From positions 248,001 to 312,000 of the forward strand of contig OZ007031.1 of NCBI GenBank assembly GCA_963931605.1: 64,000 bases of DNA, in the 5' to 3' direction. Positions 42,274 through 50,949 of the stretch are shown one piece after another. Source of the stretch: CALUOB01 sp944322305. Its GTDB lineage: Bacteria; Actinomycetota; Coriobacteriia; Coriobacteriales; Coriobacteriaceae. The notes below the pieces were generated by a model. The model was not told the DNA's origin. It made no database searches and worked only from the letters and a program-made list of their open reading frames with translations. Positions within the stretch are counted from its first letter, which is position 1, and every line of letters starts with the position of its first letter. Position numbers and translations under genes: made by a program.

Positions 42274-42313
42274 AAAAACACGGCGGGCCGGCTGCATGGC
42301 AACCGGCCCGCCG
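42274..42313 (-). terminator. Terminator of the M18 aminopeptidase gene
   Basis: The arms 42281-42291 and 42303-42313 (CGGCGGGCCGG / CCGGCCCGCCG) pair perfectly over 11 bp. On the minus strand the stem is followed by GTTTTTAT. It stands 28 bases past the stop codon. Confidence 0.88.
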
Positions 42314-42340
42314 CTTTGCGTTGCGCGCGCCTGTGAAACG

Positions 42341-43732
42341 TTACGCGCGCTTGATGAAGGCCTGGTAGCCCTTGTAGGCCTCATACACGTCGGCCTTGTT
42401 GGTGACCTCCCACAGCGAGTGCATGGACAGCACCGCCACGCCGGAGTCGATCACCTGCATGCCGTACTCGGCGAGGATGTAGGCGATGGTGCCGCCGCCG
42501 CCCGCGCCGATGCGGCCGAGCTCGCAGGTCTGGAACGCCACGCCGGCCTCGTCCATGATGTCGCGCACGAGCGCCAGGTACTCGGCGTCGGCGTCGTTGG
42601 AGCCGCTCTTGCCGCGGGCCCCGGTGAACTTGTTGAAGCACAGGCCGCGGCCCATGATGGCGGCGTTCTTCTTCTCGAAGCGGTCGGCGTAAAGCTGGTC
42701 GAACCCGGCGGATACGTCGGAGGAGAGCATGCGGGAGTTGGCCAGGCAGCGGCGCAGCGCCAGCGGGCTCTCCAGCCCGGCGAGCGCGAGGATCTCGGCC
42801 ATGGTGTTCTCAAAGAAGCGGCTCGTCATGCCGGTGGCACCCACCGAGCCGATCTCCTCCTTGTCCACAAGCAGGCACACGCTCGTGCGCTCGACCTCCG
42901 GCACCGCCAGCTGCGCGGCCAGCGAGGTGTAGGCGCACACGCGGTCGTCCTGGCCGTAGCCCAAGATCATCGAGCGGTCGAAGCCCATGTCGCGGGCGGC
43001 GCCGGCCGGCACGACCTCGAGCTCGGCGGAGAGGAAGTCCTCCTCGTCGATGCCGTACTTCTGGGCGAGCAGGTCGAGCAGCATCTGCTTAACCGGCTCC
43101 TTCGGGGCCTCGTCGTCCTCGATGACCACCGGGCGGCCGCCGACGATCACGTCGAGGTTCTCGTGGTCAACGGCCTCGGCGGCGGGCTTCTTCATCTGGT
43201 CGCCGGCCAGGTGGATGAGCAGGTCGGAGACGCAGAACACCGGGTCGGAGGCGTCCTCGCCCACGCACACGGCAACGGTGGCGCCGTCCTTCTTGCACAC
43301 CACGCCGTGGATGGCCAGCGGCGTTGCCACCCAGTGGTAGGCCTTCACGCCGCCGTAGTAGTGCGTGTCGAGGTAGGCCATGTCGCCGGCCTCGTACAGC
43401 GGGTTCTGCTTGATGTCCAGGCGCGGGCTGTCGATGTGCGCGCCCAGGATGTTCACGCCCTGCTCGAGCGCCGCGGCGCCCAGGTTCACGAGCATGAGGG
43501 TCTTGTTGTGGTTGACGGCGTAGACCTTGTCGCCGGGCTTGAGGGCGCGGTTCTCGGTGATGACCTGATCGAGGTTCTCGTAGCCGGCGGCCTCGGCCAA
43601 GGCTACGGAGGCTGTCACGCATTCGCGCTCGGTCTTGTTCTCGCTGATAAAGGCGCGGTAGTCGGCGCAAAGCTGCTCGAGCTTCGCGACCTCGGCGTCG
43701 TCGTAGCGCTTCCAGGCGCAGGGACGTTCCAT
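42341..43732 (-). CDS. M18-family aminopeptidase
   Basis: 463 residues. Metal-binding segments of the M18 co-catalytic zinc site are visible: LGAHIDSPRLDIK, CLLVDKEEIGSVGATG, MLSSDVSAGFD and a late DSGVAVLSMHSLWEV. It releases N-terminal amino acids from peptides in the cytosol. The ATG follows AAAGGAGAG. It is monocistronic, with its own terminator, and stands apart from the thiamine operon upstream on the same strand. Confidence 0.94.
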   Translation of the reverse strand: MERPCAWKRYDDAEVAKLEQLCADYRAFISENKTERECVTASVALAEAAGYENLDQVITENRALKPGDKVYAVNHNKTLMLVNLGAAALEQGVNILGAHIDSPRLDIKQNPLYEAGDMAYLDTHYYGGVKAYHWVATPLAIHGVVCKKDGATVAVCVGEDASDPVFCVSDLLIHLAGDQMKKPAAEAVDHENLDVIVGGRPVVIEDDEAPKEPVKQMLLDLLAQKYGIDEEDFLSAELEVVPAGAARDMGFDRSMILGYGQDDRVCAYTSLAAQLAVPEVERTSVCLLVDKEEIGSVGATGMTSRFFENTMAEILALAGLESPLALRRCLANSRMLSSDVSAGFDQLYADRFEKKNAAIMGRGLCFNKFTGARGKSGSNDADAEYLALVRDIMDEAGVAFQTCELGRIGAGGGGTIAYILAEYGMQVIDSGVAVLSMHSLWEVTNKADVYEAYKGYQAFIKRA

Positions 43733-43873
43733 GGCTCTCTCCTTTGCTGTTTAGTGCGTGCGTACGGATACCGCCCGTTATCTTAGCGCGGATACGCGCG
43801 GGCAAAAAGGGGCCGCGGGTTTTGGCGGCCCCGGCCCCGGCGTTGCTCCACGTCGCTTTGCCCAGGTGGGCGA

Positions 43874-43908
43874 GAAAAGCGCCCCGAAGCCGGAGGGCAA
43901 CGGGGCGC
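43874..43908 (-). terminator. Terminator of the thiamine operon
   Basis: On the minus strand GCGCCCCG and CGGGGCGC pair perfectly and are followed by TTTTCTC, 32 bases past the thiD stop. A second hairpin with GGGGCCGC/GCGGCCCC arms and TTTTT lies just beyond it (43804-43832). Confidence 0.85.
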
Positions 43909-43940
43909 GGGCAGGCTCGCGTTTTTGGTGCGCAGAAGCG

Positions 43941-44750
43941 TCAGCGCTGCTGCCACATGTGATCTACCGGGCCGTTGCCGTGGCCCAGCGCCAGCCCTGA
44001 GCAGAGCGCGCCGGTGAGGTAGCCTTTGGCGCAGCGCACGGCGTCCTCGAGTGCCAGACCGCGCGCCAGCCCGCAGGCGATGGCGGTGGAGAGGGTGCAG
44101 CCGGTGCCGTGGGTGTTGTCGGTCGCCACGCGCTGCCCGTTGACCCAGACGCACGCGACCTCGCCGTCGGCGGTAAACGCCGCGAGCACGTCGTTGGCGT
44201 CCTCAACCGCGTGGCCGCCCTTCACCAGCACGCCGCAGCCGTAGCGCTCGGCCAGCTCGCGGGCGGCGTCGGCCATCTCCTCGGCGCAGGTTACGCTGCG
44301 GCCGAGGAGAGTCTCGGTCTCGGGGATGTTGGGGGTGATAACCGCGGCGCGGCCGAAGAGCTCGCGGGCCAGCACGCTCACGGCGTCCTGGTCGGAGAGG
44401 GTCGAGCCGCTGGTGGCCACCATCACCGGGTCGAGCACGATGTTGGGCGCGTCCCAGGCCTTCAGGCGCTCGGCGATGGTATGCGCGATCTCGGCGGTTG
44501 GCACCATGCCGATCTTAACGGCCGCCGGCGGGATGTCCTCGAAGCAGCGGTCGATCTGCTCGGCCACGAAGGCGGGGCTGGCGTTTTCGATGCCCGAGAC
44601 TCCCTGGGTGTTCTGCGCGGTGAGCGCCGTGACGGCGGTTTCTGCGTAGCAGCCCAGCTCGGTGGCTGTTTTGATGTCGGCCTGGATGCCGGCCCCTCCG
44701 CTGGAGTCCGACCCGGCAACGGAGAGAACAACAGGGTAGGTCTTGCTCAT
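43941..44750 (-). CDS. thiD: Hydroxymethylpyrimidine/phosphomethylpyrimidine kinase
   Basis: 269 residues, full length. It starts with SVAGSDSSGGAGIQADIKT, the family signature, and has the ribokinase-type anion hole NTHGTGCTLSTAIA near the C-terminus and VLVKGGH before it. It phosphorylates HMP and HMP-P to HMP-PP for thiamine synthesis. Last gene of the thi operon, 62 bases after thiE. Its ribosome site is weak (CGAGGTT). Confidence 0.96.
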   Translation of the reverse strand: MSKTYPVVLSVAGSDSSGGAGIQADIKTATELGCYAETAVTALTAQNTQGVSGIENASPAFVAEQIDRCFEDIPPAAVKIGMVPTAEIAHTIAERLKAWDAPNIVLDPVMVATSGSTLSDQDAVSVLARELFGRAAVITPNIPETETLLGRSVTCAEEMADAARELAERYGCGVLVKGGHAVEDANDVLAAFTADGEVACVWVNGQRVATDNTHGTGCTLSTAIACGLARGLALEDAVRCAKGYLTGALCSGLALGHGNGPVDHMWQQR

Positions 44751-44812
44751 GGGAACCTCGATTCGCTTGGGCGGGGCGGCCGCTTGAGGGCGCCCCGAGC
44801 CGCCGGCGGCCT

Positions 44813-45541
44813 TTACGGCTGCCCGACGATGCCTTCCATCTTGGTGCGGAGCGCCTGCGCGGCAGCGCGGGGGTCGGGTGCGGCGAAGATGGCGGAGACC
44901 ACCGCCGCGCCGCTTGTTCCGCAGCCGCGGATGGCGTCCACCGTGTCGAAGTTAAGCCCGCCGATCGCCGTTACGGGAATGGACACGCTCGCGCAGATCT
45001 CGGCGAGCGCCTCCGGCGGAGTGAGGACGGCGTCGGTCTTGGTGGCGGTGGCGAACACGGCGCCCACGCCCAGGTAGTCGGCGCCTCCCGCCTCGGCGGC
45101 GCGTGCCTGCTCAACCGTTTGGGCCGACACGCCGATGACGGCCTCGGGCCCCAGCGCGGCGCGCGCGTCGGCGAGCGCCGCGTCGCTTTGCCCCACGTGC
45201 ACGCCATCGGCGCCCGAGAGGCGTGCGGCTTCCACGTCGTCGTCGATGAGGAAGGGCACGCCGGCGGCGCGGCACAACGGGATGAGCTCGGCGGCCTCGG
45301 CGACGATCTCGGCGGTGGAGAGGTGCTTCTCGCGCAGCTGGATGCAGGTGGCGCCGCCCTCGAGCGCGGCGGCGACCACGTCGCGCAGGCTGCGGCCGTC
45401 AAGCCAGGCGCGGTCGGTCACGCCGTAGACCAGCATGGCGCGGCGGATGTCGGCGGGCGAGAAGCTCCCGCGTCGGCAGGGGACGGGGCGGGCGGAGTCA
45501 ACAGGCTTGCTGGCAGGCGCGACCGCGTTGTTCTCGGCCAT
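44813..45541 (-). CDS. thiE: Thiamine-phosphate synthase
   Basis: 242 residues. The core motifs are LVYGVTDRAWLDG, CIQLREKHLS, FLIDDDVEAARLSGADGVHVGQSD, YLGVGAVFATATK and TAIGGLNFDTV. It joins HMP-PP and thiazole phosphate. The first 30 residues are an extra, uncharacteristic extension; an internal start is possible. The start codon sits directly behind the thiM stop with no gap. Confidence 0.95.
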   Translation of the reverse strand: MAENNAVAPASKPVDSARPVPCRRGSFSPADIRRAMLVYGVTDRAWLDGRSLRDVVAAALEGGATCIQLREKHLSTAEIVAEAAELIPLCRAAGVPFLIDDDVEAARLSGADGVHVGQSDAALADARAALGPEAVIGVSAQTVEQARAAEAGGADYLGVGAVFATATKTDAVLTPPEALAEICASVSIPVTAIGGLNFDTVDAIRGCGTSGAAVVSAIFAAPDPRAAAQALRTKMEGIVGQP

Positions 45542-46375
45542 CTAGATCGCCTCCACGCGGGCGCCGGCGGCAAGCTGCGCGGCGTCCAGGTTGTAGGCGG
45601 CGTCCAAGAGGTAGGTGCGGAAGCTGCCGTTGCCGTCGAGCGCGCCCATGCGCGAGCGGGCCACCTCGCCGGCGAGTCCCCATCCCGCCACGGCGGCCAC
45701 GGCTGCCTCCAGCGGGCGGTCGGGGTTGGCGGTGACGTAGGCCGCGGTGACGCAGGAGAGCATGCAGCCGGTGCCGGTGATCTTGCCCATGACGGCGTCG
45801 CCGTTGCGGACGGCGAAGGCGCGTTCGGCGTCGGCCACCACGTCGATGGCGCCGGTCACGGCCACCACGCAGCCGAGCTTGGCCGCGAGCGCGCGCACGA
45901 AGGCGGCGCTGGCGGCGAGGTTGGACTCGGTCACGGCGTCGTCGGGGTTGGCGTCGACGCCGCGCGTGGAGGCGGCGGTGCCGGCGACGGCCTTGATCTC
46001 GCTCATGTTGCCACGCACCACGGCGAGCGGCAGCTCGTCAACGAGCGCGGCGGCCGTTTCGGTGCGCAGCGGGGAGGCGCCGGCGCCCACCGGGTCGAGC
46101 AAGATGGGGTGCCCAAGCTTGGCGGCCCGCTTGCCCGCGGCGTGCATGGTGGCCACGGTGCGCTTGTTCAGCGTGCCGATGTTGAGCGCAAGCCCGCCGC
46201 AGATCCCGGTGATGGCAACCGCGTCCTCCTCCTCGTCCGCCATGATCGGCGACCCGCCGCACGCCAGCAGCGCGTTGGCGCAGTCGTTCACCGTCACGTA
46301 GTTGGTGATGCAGTGCACAAGCGGCGTGGTCGCCCGCACCTGCTCAAGCATCTCCGCCAAAACTGCCGTATCCAT
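45542..46375 (-). CDS. thiM: Hydroxyethylthiazole kinase
   Basis: 277 residues. VHCITNYVTVNDCANALLACGG, ILLDPVGAGAS and the anion-hole GKITGTGCMLSCVTAAY identify ThiM. It salvages the thiazole moiety. The operon has thiM but not thiG or thiH, so thiazole is probably salvaged while HMP is made by ThiC. The ribosome site is AGAAAGGATGATCGCAT-like, acceptable. It follows thiC after a 289-base gap that holds a large inverted repeat. Confidence 0.96.
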   Translation of the reverse strand: MDTAVLAEMLEQVRATTPLVHCITNYVTVNDCANALLACGGSPIMADEEEDAVAITGICGGLALNIGTLNKRTVATMHAAGKRAAKLGHPILLDPVGAGASPLRTETAAALVDELPLAVVRGNMSEIKAVAGTAASTRGVDANPDDAVTESNLAASAAFVRALAAKLGCVVAVTGAIDVVADAERAFAVRNGDAVMGKITGTGCMLSCVTAAYVTANPDRPLEAAVAAVAGWGLAGEVARSRMGALDGNGSFRTYLLDAAYNLDAAQLAAGARVEAI

Positions 46376-46532
46376 ATGCGATCATCCTTTCTATAAGAGA
46401 GAAGCAAAGAAAGAGCAGCAAGGGAAAGCTCGCCGCAACTCCAAGCCCCAAGCGTCCGACCCGAGAGTTGCCGCACCCCGTGTCAGCAAGCGGTCGCGCG
46501 CCACGCTCGCCCTCGGCGAGAAGGCCCACGCG

Positions 46533-46653
46533 GGGCCGTCAGCCGGTCTTATCGTCCCGCGCGCAGTTCTGCAGACGCAGGAGATGCCGTTCCCGGCATC
46601 TCCGTCGCGTCGAAGCTGTTTGAGCACGGGATGATAAGACCGGCTGACGGCCC
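46533..46653. repeat. Long inverted repeat with nested hairpin inside the thi operon
   Basis: The arms 46533-46559 and 46627-46653 pair over 27 bases with one G-T wobble. Between them is a perfect hairpin GGAGATGCCG / CGGCATCTCC with loop TTCC. It fills much of the thiC-thiM gap and might lower or protect the downstream message. It has the same layout as the element at 5945-6056, though a different sequence. Confidence 0.88.
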
Positions 46654-46664
46654 GCCGGCGACTC

Positions 46665-48188
46665 TTACTCAGCGCCGAGGTCGATCGTGGTGCCCTCGAA
46701 CACCTTGTTGACCGTGCGCACCGCGCACATCTTCCCGCACATGGTGCAGGTGCCCTCGGTAGAGGCCGGCGAGGCCTCGTAGCGCTTCTTGCCCGTCTCC
46801 GGGTCGAGCGCGTAGCTCCACATCTCGTCCCAGGCGAGGCGGCGGCGCGCGTCGCCCATGCGGTCGTCAACGTCGCGCGCGCCCGGCACGCCCTTGGCGA
46901 TGTCGGCGGCGTGCGCGGCGATCCTGGTGGCGATGAGACCGTCCAGCACGTCTTTGGCGTCCGGCAGGCATAGGTGCTCGGCCGGGGTCACGTAGCACAG
47001 GAAGTCCGCGCCGGCGCTGGCGCTTATCGCCCCGCCGATGGCGGCGGTGATGTGGTCGTAGCCAACCCCGAGGTCGGTTACGAGCGGGCCCAGCACGTAG
47101 TAGGGCGCGCCGTGGCAGAGGCTCTTCTCCAGGCGCACGTTTGCCTCGATCTCGTTGATGGGCATGTGGCCCGGGCCCTCGATCATCACCTGCACGCCGG
47201 CGTCCCACGCGCGGCGGGTGAGCTTGCCGAGCTCGATCATCTCGGCGGTCTCGGCGGCGTCGTTGGCGTCGAACAGGCAGCCCGGGCGGCACGAGTCGCC
47301 CAGCGAGATGGTCACGTCGAACTCATGGCAGATCTCGAGCACCTCGTCGTAGAACTCGAAGAAGGGGTTCTCGTTGCCGGTGACCTCCATCCAGCCGAAG
47401 AGCAGGCTGCCGCCGCGGCTGACGATGTTCATGAGGCGGCCGGTCTCCTTGAAGGTTTTGATGACCGAGCGGTTGATGCCGCAGTGGATGGTGAGGAAGT
47501 CCACGCCGTCTTCCGCGTGGGCGCGCACGGTCTCGAGCAGGTCGTCCTTGGTGAGCTTGACGAGCGGCTTTTCCATGTAACCGATGGCGTCGTACATGGG
47601 AACGGTGCCGATCATGAGCGGGCTCTTCTCAACCAGCTGCTGGCGGAAGAAGCGTGTCTTGCCCGAGTTGGAGAGGTCCATGATGGCGTCGGCGCCGAAC
47701 TTCTCGGCCGTGCGGACCTTCTCCCACTCAACGTCGGCGTCGGCAACGTCGCCGGAGATGCCCAGATTCACGTTGACCTTGGTGGAGAGGCCCTCGCCCA
47801 CGCCGCGGGGGACAAGGCCGCGCTCGAGGTGGCGGATGTTGGCCGGGATGGCAATGGTGCCGCGCGCCACGCGCTCGCGGATGTACTCGGGGTCGCGGTG
47901 CTCTGCCTCGGCAACGGTGCGCATCGCGGGCGTGACGACGCCGGCGCGCGCGAAGTCCATCTGCGTGACGCAGGGGGTGCCGTCGGGGCGGGTGGCGGCG
48001 GGGGAGAAGGACGCTTCGGCTGCGGGGGCGTTGGCGTCGTTGGGCGTGCCGCTTTGCACGCCTGTGCTGGTTTCGGCCGACGCGTTGGCGTTTGCGGCGG
48101 TTACAGCGTTGGGCATGCTGCCGGCCTGCTCTTCTGTGGCGTTGGATTTCGTTGTGCTGAGGTTCGGTGTTGCGTGCTGCGCTTCCAT
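46665..48188 (-). CDS. thiC: Phosphomethylpyrimidine synthase
   Basis: 507 residues. The radical-SAM-like ThiC core carries GTIAIPANIRHLERGL, TKVNVNLGIS, DAIMDLSNSGKTRFFRQQLV, SLGDSCRPGCLFDAND, IEGPGHMPINEI and GADFLCYVTPAEHL. The C-terminal cluster cysteines read CTMCGKMC, giving a C-x2-C-x3-C spacing instead of the better-known C-x2-C-x4-C. An Ala/Asn/Thr-rich extension of about 75 residues precedes the core. The start is placed at the ATG after GAAGGGAGC; an ATG 30 bases earlier falls within the riboswitch and cannot be the start. It makes HMP-P from aminoimidazole ribotide. Confidence 0.95.
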   Translation of the reverse strand: MEAQHATPNLSTTKSNATEEQAGSMPNAVTAANANASAETSTGVQSGTPNDANAPAAEASFSPAATRPDGTPCVTQMDFARAGVVTPAMRTVAEAEHRDPEYIRERVARGTIAIPANIRHLERGLVPRGVGEGLSTKVNVNLGISGDVADADVEWEKVRTAEKFGADAIMDLSNSGKTRFFRQQLVEKSPLMIGTVPMYDAIGYMEKPLVKLTKDDLLETVRAHAEDGVDFLTIHCGINRSVIKTFKETGRLMNIVSRGGSLLFGWMEVTGNENPFFEFYDEVLEICHEFDVTISLGDSCRPGCLFDANDAAETAEMIELGKLTRRAWDAGVQVMIEGPGHMPINEIEANVRLEKSLCHGAPYYVLGPLVTDLGVGYDHITAAIGGAISASAGADFLCYVTPAEHLCLPDAKDVLDGLIATRIAAHAADIAKGVPGARDVDDRMGDARRRLAWDEMWSYALDPETGKKRYEASPASTEGTCTMCGKMCAVRTVNKVFEGTTIDLGAE

Positions 48189-48202
48189 AGCGCTGCTCCC
48201 TT

Positions 48203-48287
48203 CGTTGGCATTACCCATATCAGGTTCTCGGGTCGGGGCGGGCGCGCCCCCTCTCAGCCTGCCGTCCCATCCTGCAAGCTCCCCGTT
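48203..48287 (-). promoter_or_regulatory. TPP riboswitch (THI element) controlling thiC
   Basis: Read on the minus strand, the leader carries ACGGGGAGC, then GGCTGAGAGGGGG (at 48259 downward), then GAACCTGATATGGGTAATGCC (48227-48207), the conserved blocks of the TPP aptamer. The thiC ribosome site (GAAGGGAGC) begins exactly at its 3' end, so thiamine pyrophosphate probably blocks translation initiation. Confidence 0.95.
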
Positions 48288-48308
48288 GATATGCAGTTGT
48301 TACCGGGT

Positions 48309-48314
48309 ATTATA
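48309..48314 (-). promoter_or_regulatory. Probable -10 box of the thi operon
   Basis: TATAAT on the minus strand, about 22 bases upstream of the riboswitch 5' boundary. The transcript would begin just before the aptamer. The -35 is not clear. Confidence 0.55.
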
Positions 48315-48435
48315 GCCGCTGGCTTATAGCGAAGCGGGAACGTTTTGAGACATGTTCTGGAGAGAGGAACCACGCTAGACATTGCTCAACTATAATTTTT
48401 AGGCAGCGCATATGAAAGTCACGGAGGGAGAAGCG

Positions 48436-49323
48436 ATGCCAAAAGAAGAAACGCAGGCTGGCGAGGAAGGAACCACCCGAAAGAGGCCAAGCGGGAAGCT
48501 CATGGCCATAATCGCCGTCATCGTGGTCGCAATCGTCGCGGTCGGTGCATATTGGTATGTGACCTATCAGATTCCGCACAACGAGGCAGTCGCCGCGTTC
48601 GGCGCCGCCGCAGATGGTCTCGACGAGCGCAACGCGGAGCTAGATGCCGCCATCTCGGACCTCCAGACACTGATGAACTCCGGTGAGGAGCCGCTCGACC
48701 CGTCGACCGTCGACGCGGCGAGCGCAACCATCGGCGAGGTGCAGGGGACAAGGCAGGACGTTCCCGAGATGCCCGAGGACACGAGCGAGATCAATGCGGT
48801 GGCAGACCAGGTGGAGGGAATGGGCGACTACTCGGCGCAGCTCGAGGCCCTCGCGACAGCCAAGACCAACCTGCAGAACAGCATCGACCAGATGAAGCAG
48901 GTCACCAACCCCACCGAGCAGTTCGTGATCCAGCGCGTCACCGGACTGCCGAACATCACGGGCGTCGAAGCAGTGACCGAGAACAACGACCCCAACGGAA
49001 ACCTCGGCAAGGCGGGTGGCTACACGGCTTGCGTGTACTTCTCGTCCGACCTCGTCGACCAGTCGCAGGTTTACATTACCGATGGTTTCAGCGGGATCGT
49101 CGGGGCGGGCACCGACGGCGGCGGGGCGGTGGAGGTTTACGCCAGCGTCGAAGATGCAAACAGCCGCAACGACTACCTCGCAGCCTTCGACGGCGGGATC
49201 CTCGCCTCGGGATCGCATGCCGTGGTCGGCACCTGCGTCGTGAGGACTTCCAATTACCTCGCTGCATCTCAGCAGAAAGCCATTGAGCAGGAAGTTGTCG
49301 ACAGCCTGACCAGGTTGGAATAG
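48436..49323 (+). CDS. Single-pass membrane protein with unknown extracellular domain
   Basis: 295 residues. A Glu/Lys/Arg-rich cytoplasmic start is followed by one transmembrane helix (LMAIIAVIVVAIVAVGAYWYV, about 24-44). A helical, Glu/Asp-rich stalk comes next (residues 50-165), then a compact C-terminal domain (NITGVEAVTENNDPNG, GGYTACVYFSSDLV, GGGAVEVYASVEDANSR, HAVVGTCVVRTSNYL). The C-terminal domain pattern was not recognised. The chosen ATG has GGAGGGAG at the right spacing; an earlier ATG has none. A terminator follows. It is the last ordinary gene before the island. Confidence 0.8.
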   Translation: MPKEETQAGEEGTTRKRPSGKLMAIIAVIVVAIVAVGAYWYVTYQIPHNEAVAAFGAAADGLDERNAELDAAISDLQTLMNSGEEPLDPSTVDAASATIGEVQGTRQDVPEMPEDTSEINAVADQVEGMGDYSAQLEALATAKTNLQNSIDQMKQVTNPTEQFVIQRVTGLPNITGVEAVTENNDPNGNLGKAGGYTACVYFSSDLVDQSQVYITDGFSGIVGAGTDGGGAVEVYASVEDANSRNDYLAAFDGGILASGSHAVVGTCVVRTSNYLAASQQKAIEQEVVDSLTRLE

Positions 49324-49344
49324 TCGAGAATCAGAGCTCTCTTT

Positions 49345-49378
49345 CGGCGGGCGCCCAATGTGGGTACCCGCCGTTTTT
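49345..49378 (+). terminator. Rho-independent terminator after the membrane protein
   Basis: CGGCGGG pairs with CCCGCCG over 7 bp, with GC-rich inner loop, followed by TTTTTAT, 22 bases after the stop codon. Confidence 0.8.
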
Positions 49379-49724
49379 ATTTGCTATCAGAAGGCCGCGG
49401 GAGTGGGTTGCGACTATGTTCGCGCATCAGGCTGCCAGGCGCGGCTCACGTGTACGCTCACGAGCTAGTTGCCTTAGCGCTCCATGATGCTGTACATGTG
49501 GTGCTTCATCATAAAACTGTCTAAGGTTCTCCAACTCGTTAGAGAGGACATGCGAATCAATGCCTTCGCGTAGCCGAACTGGTCGACGTAGCCGGAATTC
49601 AGCGTGACTGCGGGAGCCGCATCTGCAGTACCTCCACGACACGTCTGATGCGCTCGAGTACGTGATCCGCGCGCGAGTTTCGCCGGTCTGAAGTCATCAA
49701 GCACGTCTTTCAGGGGTTAGCGTG
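49379..49724. other. Probable island boundary without an intact gene
   Basis: The minus strand has short overlapping open frames (for example 49474-49704 and 49427-49642) with no ribosome site and no recognisable domain. They look like decayed coding sequence. No tRNA, integrase or direct repeat that would mark an attachment site was found. Confidence 0.45.
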
Positions 49725-49949
49725 ATGAAGAGAACGCAGCCTCGGTCGTTACTTTCTCGAAGTCCATCGGAACCTCGGGAGTGTTACTCCGACGAGGGTA
49801 ACTCCCACTGTAAGAACCTCGACATGTACCGGCGCATGAGGAGGTGCTTCGAGCCGATCTGGCGCGAGCACATGCTCACGGGGAGCGTGCTCAGCCTCGA
49901 TGAGGTCAAGAAAGTAATCTCGGCGATGCCCTACAACTCGGGTTTCTAG
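49725..49949 (+). CDS. Small hypothetical protein
   Basis: 74 residues, Arg- and Cys-containing, with a helical C-terminal half (MYRRMRRCFEPIWREHMLTGSVLSL split across the middle). No known domain. The ATG has AGGGGT upstream; a GTG directly before it is an alternative. The next gene starts 9 bases later behind a strong ribosome site, which suggests a short operon. Codon use fits the island's other GC-rich genes. Confidence 0.55.
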   Translation: MKRTQPRSLLSRSPSEPRECYSDEGNSHCKNLDMYRRMRRCFEPIWREHMLTGSVLSLDEVKKVISAMPYNSGF

Positions 49950-49958
49950 GAGGGAATC

Positions 49959-50267
49959 ATGCCGGAAGACATCCAACGGATCCTCAGGTACGTCGCGGAT
50001 TATGCCAAAGGCTACGACAACCACATGAAGTGGAACGAGGAGGCGAAGCTCAAGTCTGACATGATGCTTCGCATGGACAGATGGCGCCTTGTCACCACGG
50101 AGGAGATCGAGGATGAATGCCGCGCGCTCGGAATGAGGGAGGAGGGCGTTCGCGCCATACGTGACACGCACGCCAAGTGCATGCAGGAGCGGCGCCTCGT
50201 CCCCGCTCGGAGCTATAGGGACTTTGAGTTCAACCATGGCGACCGGCCAGCGGGATCGCGGCGATAA
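49959..50267 (+). CDS. Small hypothetical protein
   Basis: 102 residues, charged and probably all-helical (DIQRILRYVADYAKGYDNHM, then ATTEEIEDECRALGMREEG-like helices). No recognised domain. AGGAGGG precedes the ATG, a strong ribosome site. Its stop is 20 bases before the SRAP start, so the three small genes probably share a transcript. A role as an accessory or regulator of the following genes is only suggested by the layout. Confidence 0.65.
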   Translation: MPEDIQRILRYVADYAKGYDNHMKWNEEAKLKSDMMLRMDRWRLVTTEEIEDECRALGMREEGVRAIRDTHAKCMQERRLVPARSYRDFEFNHGDRPAGSRR

Positions 50268-50287
50268 CCCCGGCGGAAGGAGGGGGG

Positions 50288-50911
50288 ATGTGCGTCCGAT
50301 CCATTCCGCTCACAGCGGAGGAGGCCCAATCGGTGCTCGACGCCCGCGGTTCCAGCCAACGCGGGCATGTGCTCGCCGACGAGTATGAGTTCGACCCTGT
50401 GTACGACGCGCACCCCGGCTCCACCGTCGCCGTCTACGTCCCCAAGGAGGACGGCGCCCTCGCCGTGGCAAAGTTCGAGTGGGGCTTCCCGCTCGACGGC
50501 AAGCCGCATGCGGTGTTCAACACTCGGATTGAATCGGCGCTCGAGCAGCTCCGGCGCGGACGCCGCGGCATGTGGGCCAAGGCCATCGCGCAAGGGCTCT
50601 GCCTCGTGCCGGTTCGTGCCTTCTACGAGTCCAGCGCCACCGAGAAGGTCATAAGCGAGAGGACCGGCAAACCGGTGCGTCGCCAGTACCGCTTCCGCCT
50701 CCCCGGCGCCCGCGCGTTCCTGCTCGCGGCAATCCAGGAGGAGGGCCGCTTCTCCATCGTCACCACCGCGCCCAACGCCAGCATGGCCTCCATCCACGAC
50801 CGCATACCGCTCGTACTCGGGCCAGGGGAATCCAACATCTGGCTACGCGGCAATTTTGCAGGCCTCGCAAGAAGAAGCTATATTCAGCTCGCAACCGAAA
50901 CCGAGCAGTAG
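50288..50911 (+). CDS. SRAP-family (HMCES/YedK-like) protein
   Basis: 207 residues. The second residue is the cysteine that in SRAP proteins crosslinks to abasic sites (MCVRS). Further SRAP blocks are FNTRIESALEQL (active-site Asn), LCLVPVRAFYES (Glu) and SIVTTAPNASMASIHDRIPLVL (His). The family shields abasic single-stranded DNA by thiazolidine crosslinks, and its genes are often tied to SOS. It sits between small island genes and a DNA methylase, so a link to foreign-DNA handling is possible. A long GGAGGGGGG run precedes the ATG. Confidence 0.9.
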   Translation: MCVRSIPLTAEEAQSVLDARGSSQRGHVLADEYEFDPVYDAHPGSTVAVYVPKEDGALAVAKFEWGFPLDGKPHAVFNTRIESALEQLRRGRRGMWAKAIAQGLCLVPVRAFYESSATEKVISERTGKPVRRQYRFRLPGARAFLLAAIQEEGRFSIVTTAPNASMASIHDRIPLVLGPGESNIWLRGNFAGLARRSYIQLATETEQ

Positions 50912-50949
50912 TCCAGCTCTTCTTAGAAGATGGTTATAAAAAACCAAGA

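Noticed and set aside
48189..48218. Upstream ATG adding ten residues to ThiC
   Set aside because: It lies inside the conserved 3' part of the TPP aptamer; a good ribosome site and ATG follow directly after the aptamer.
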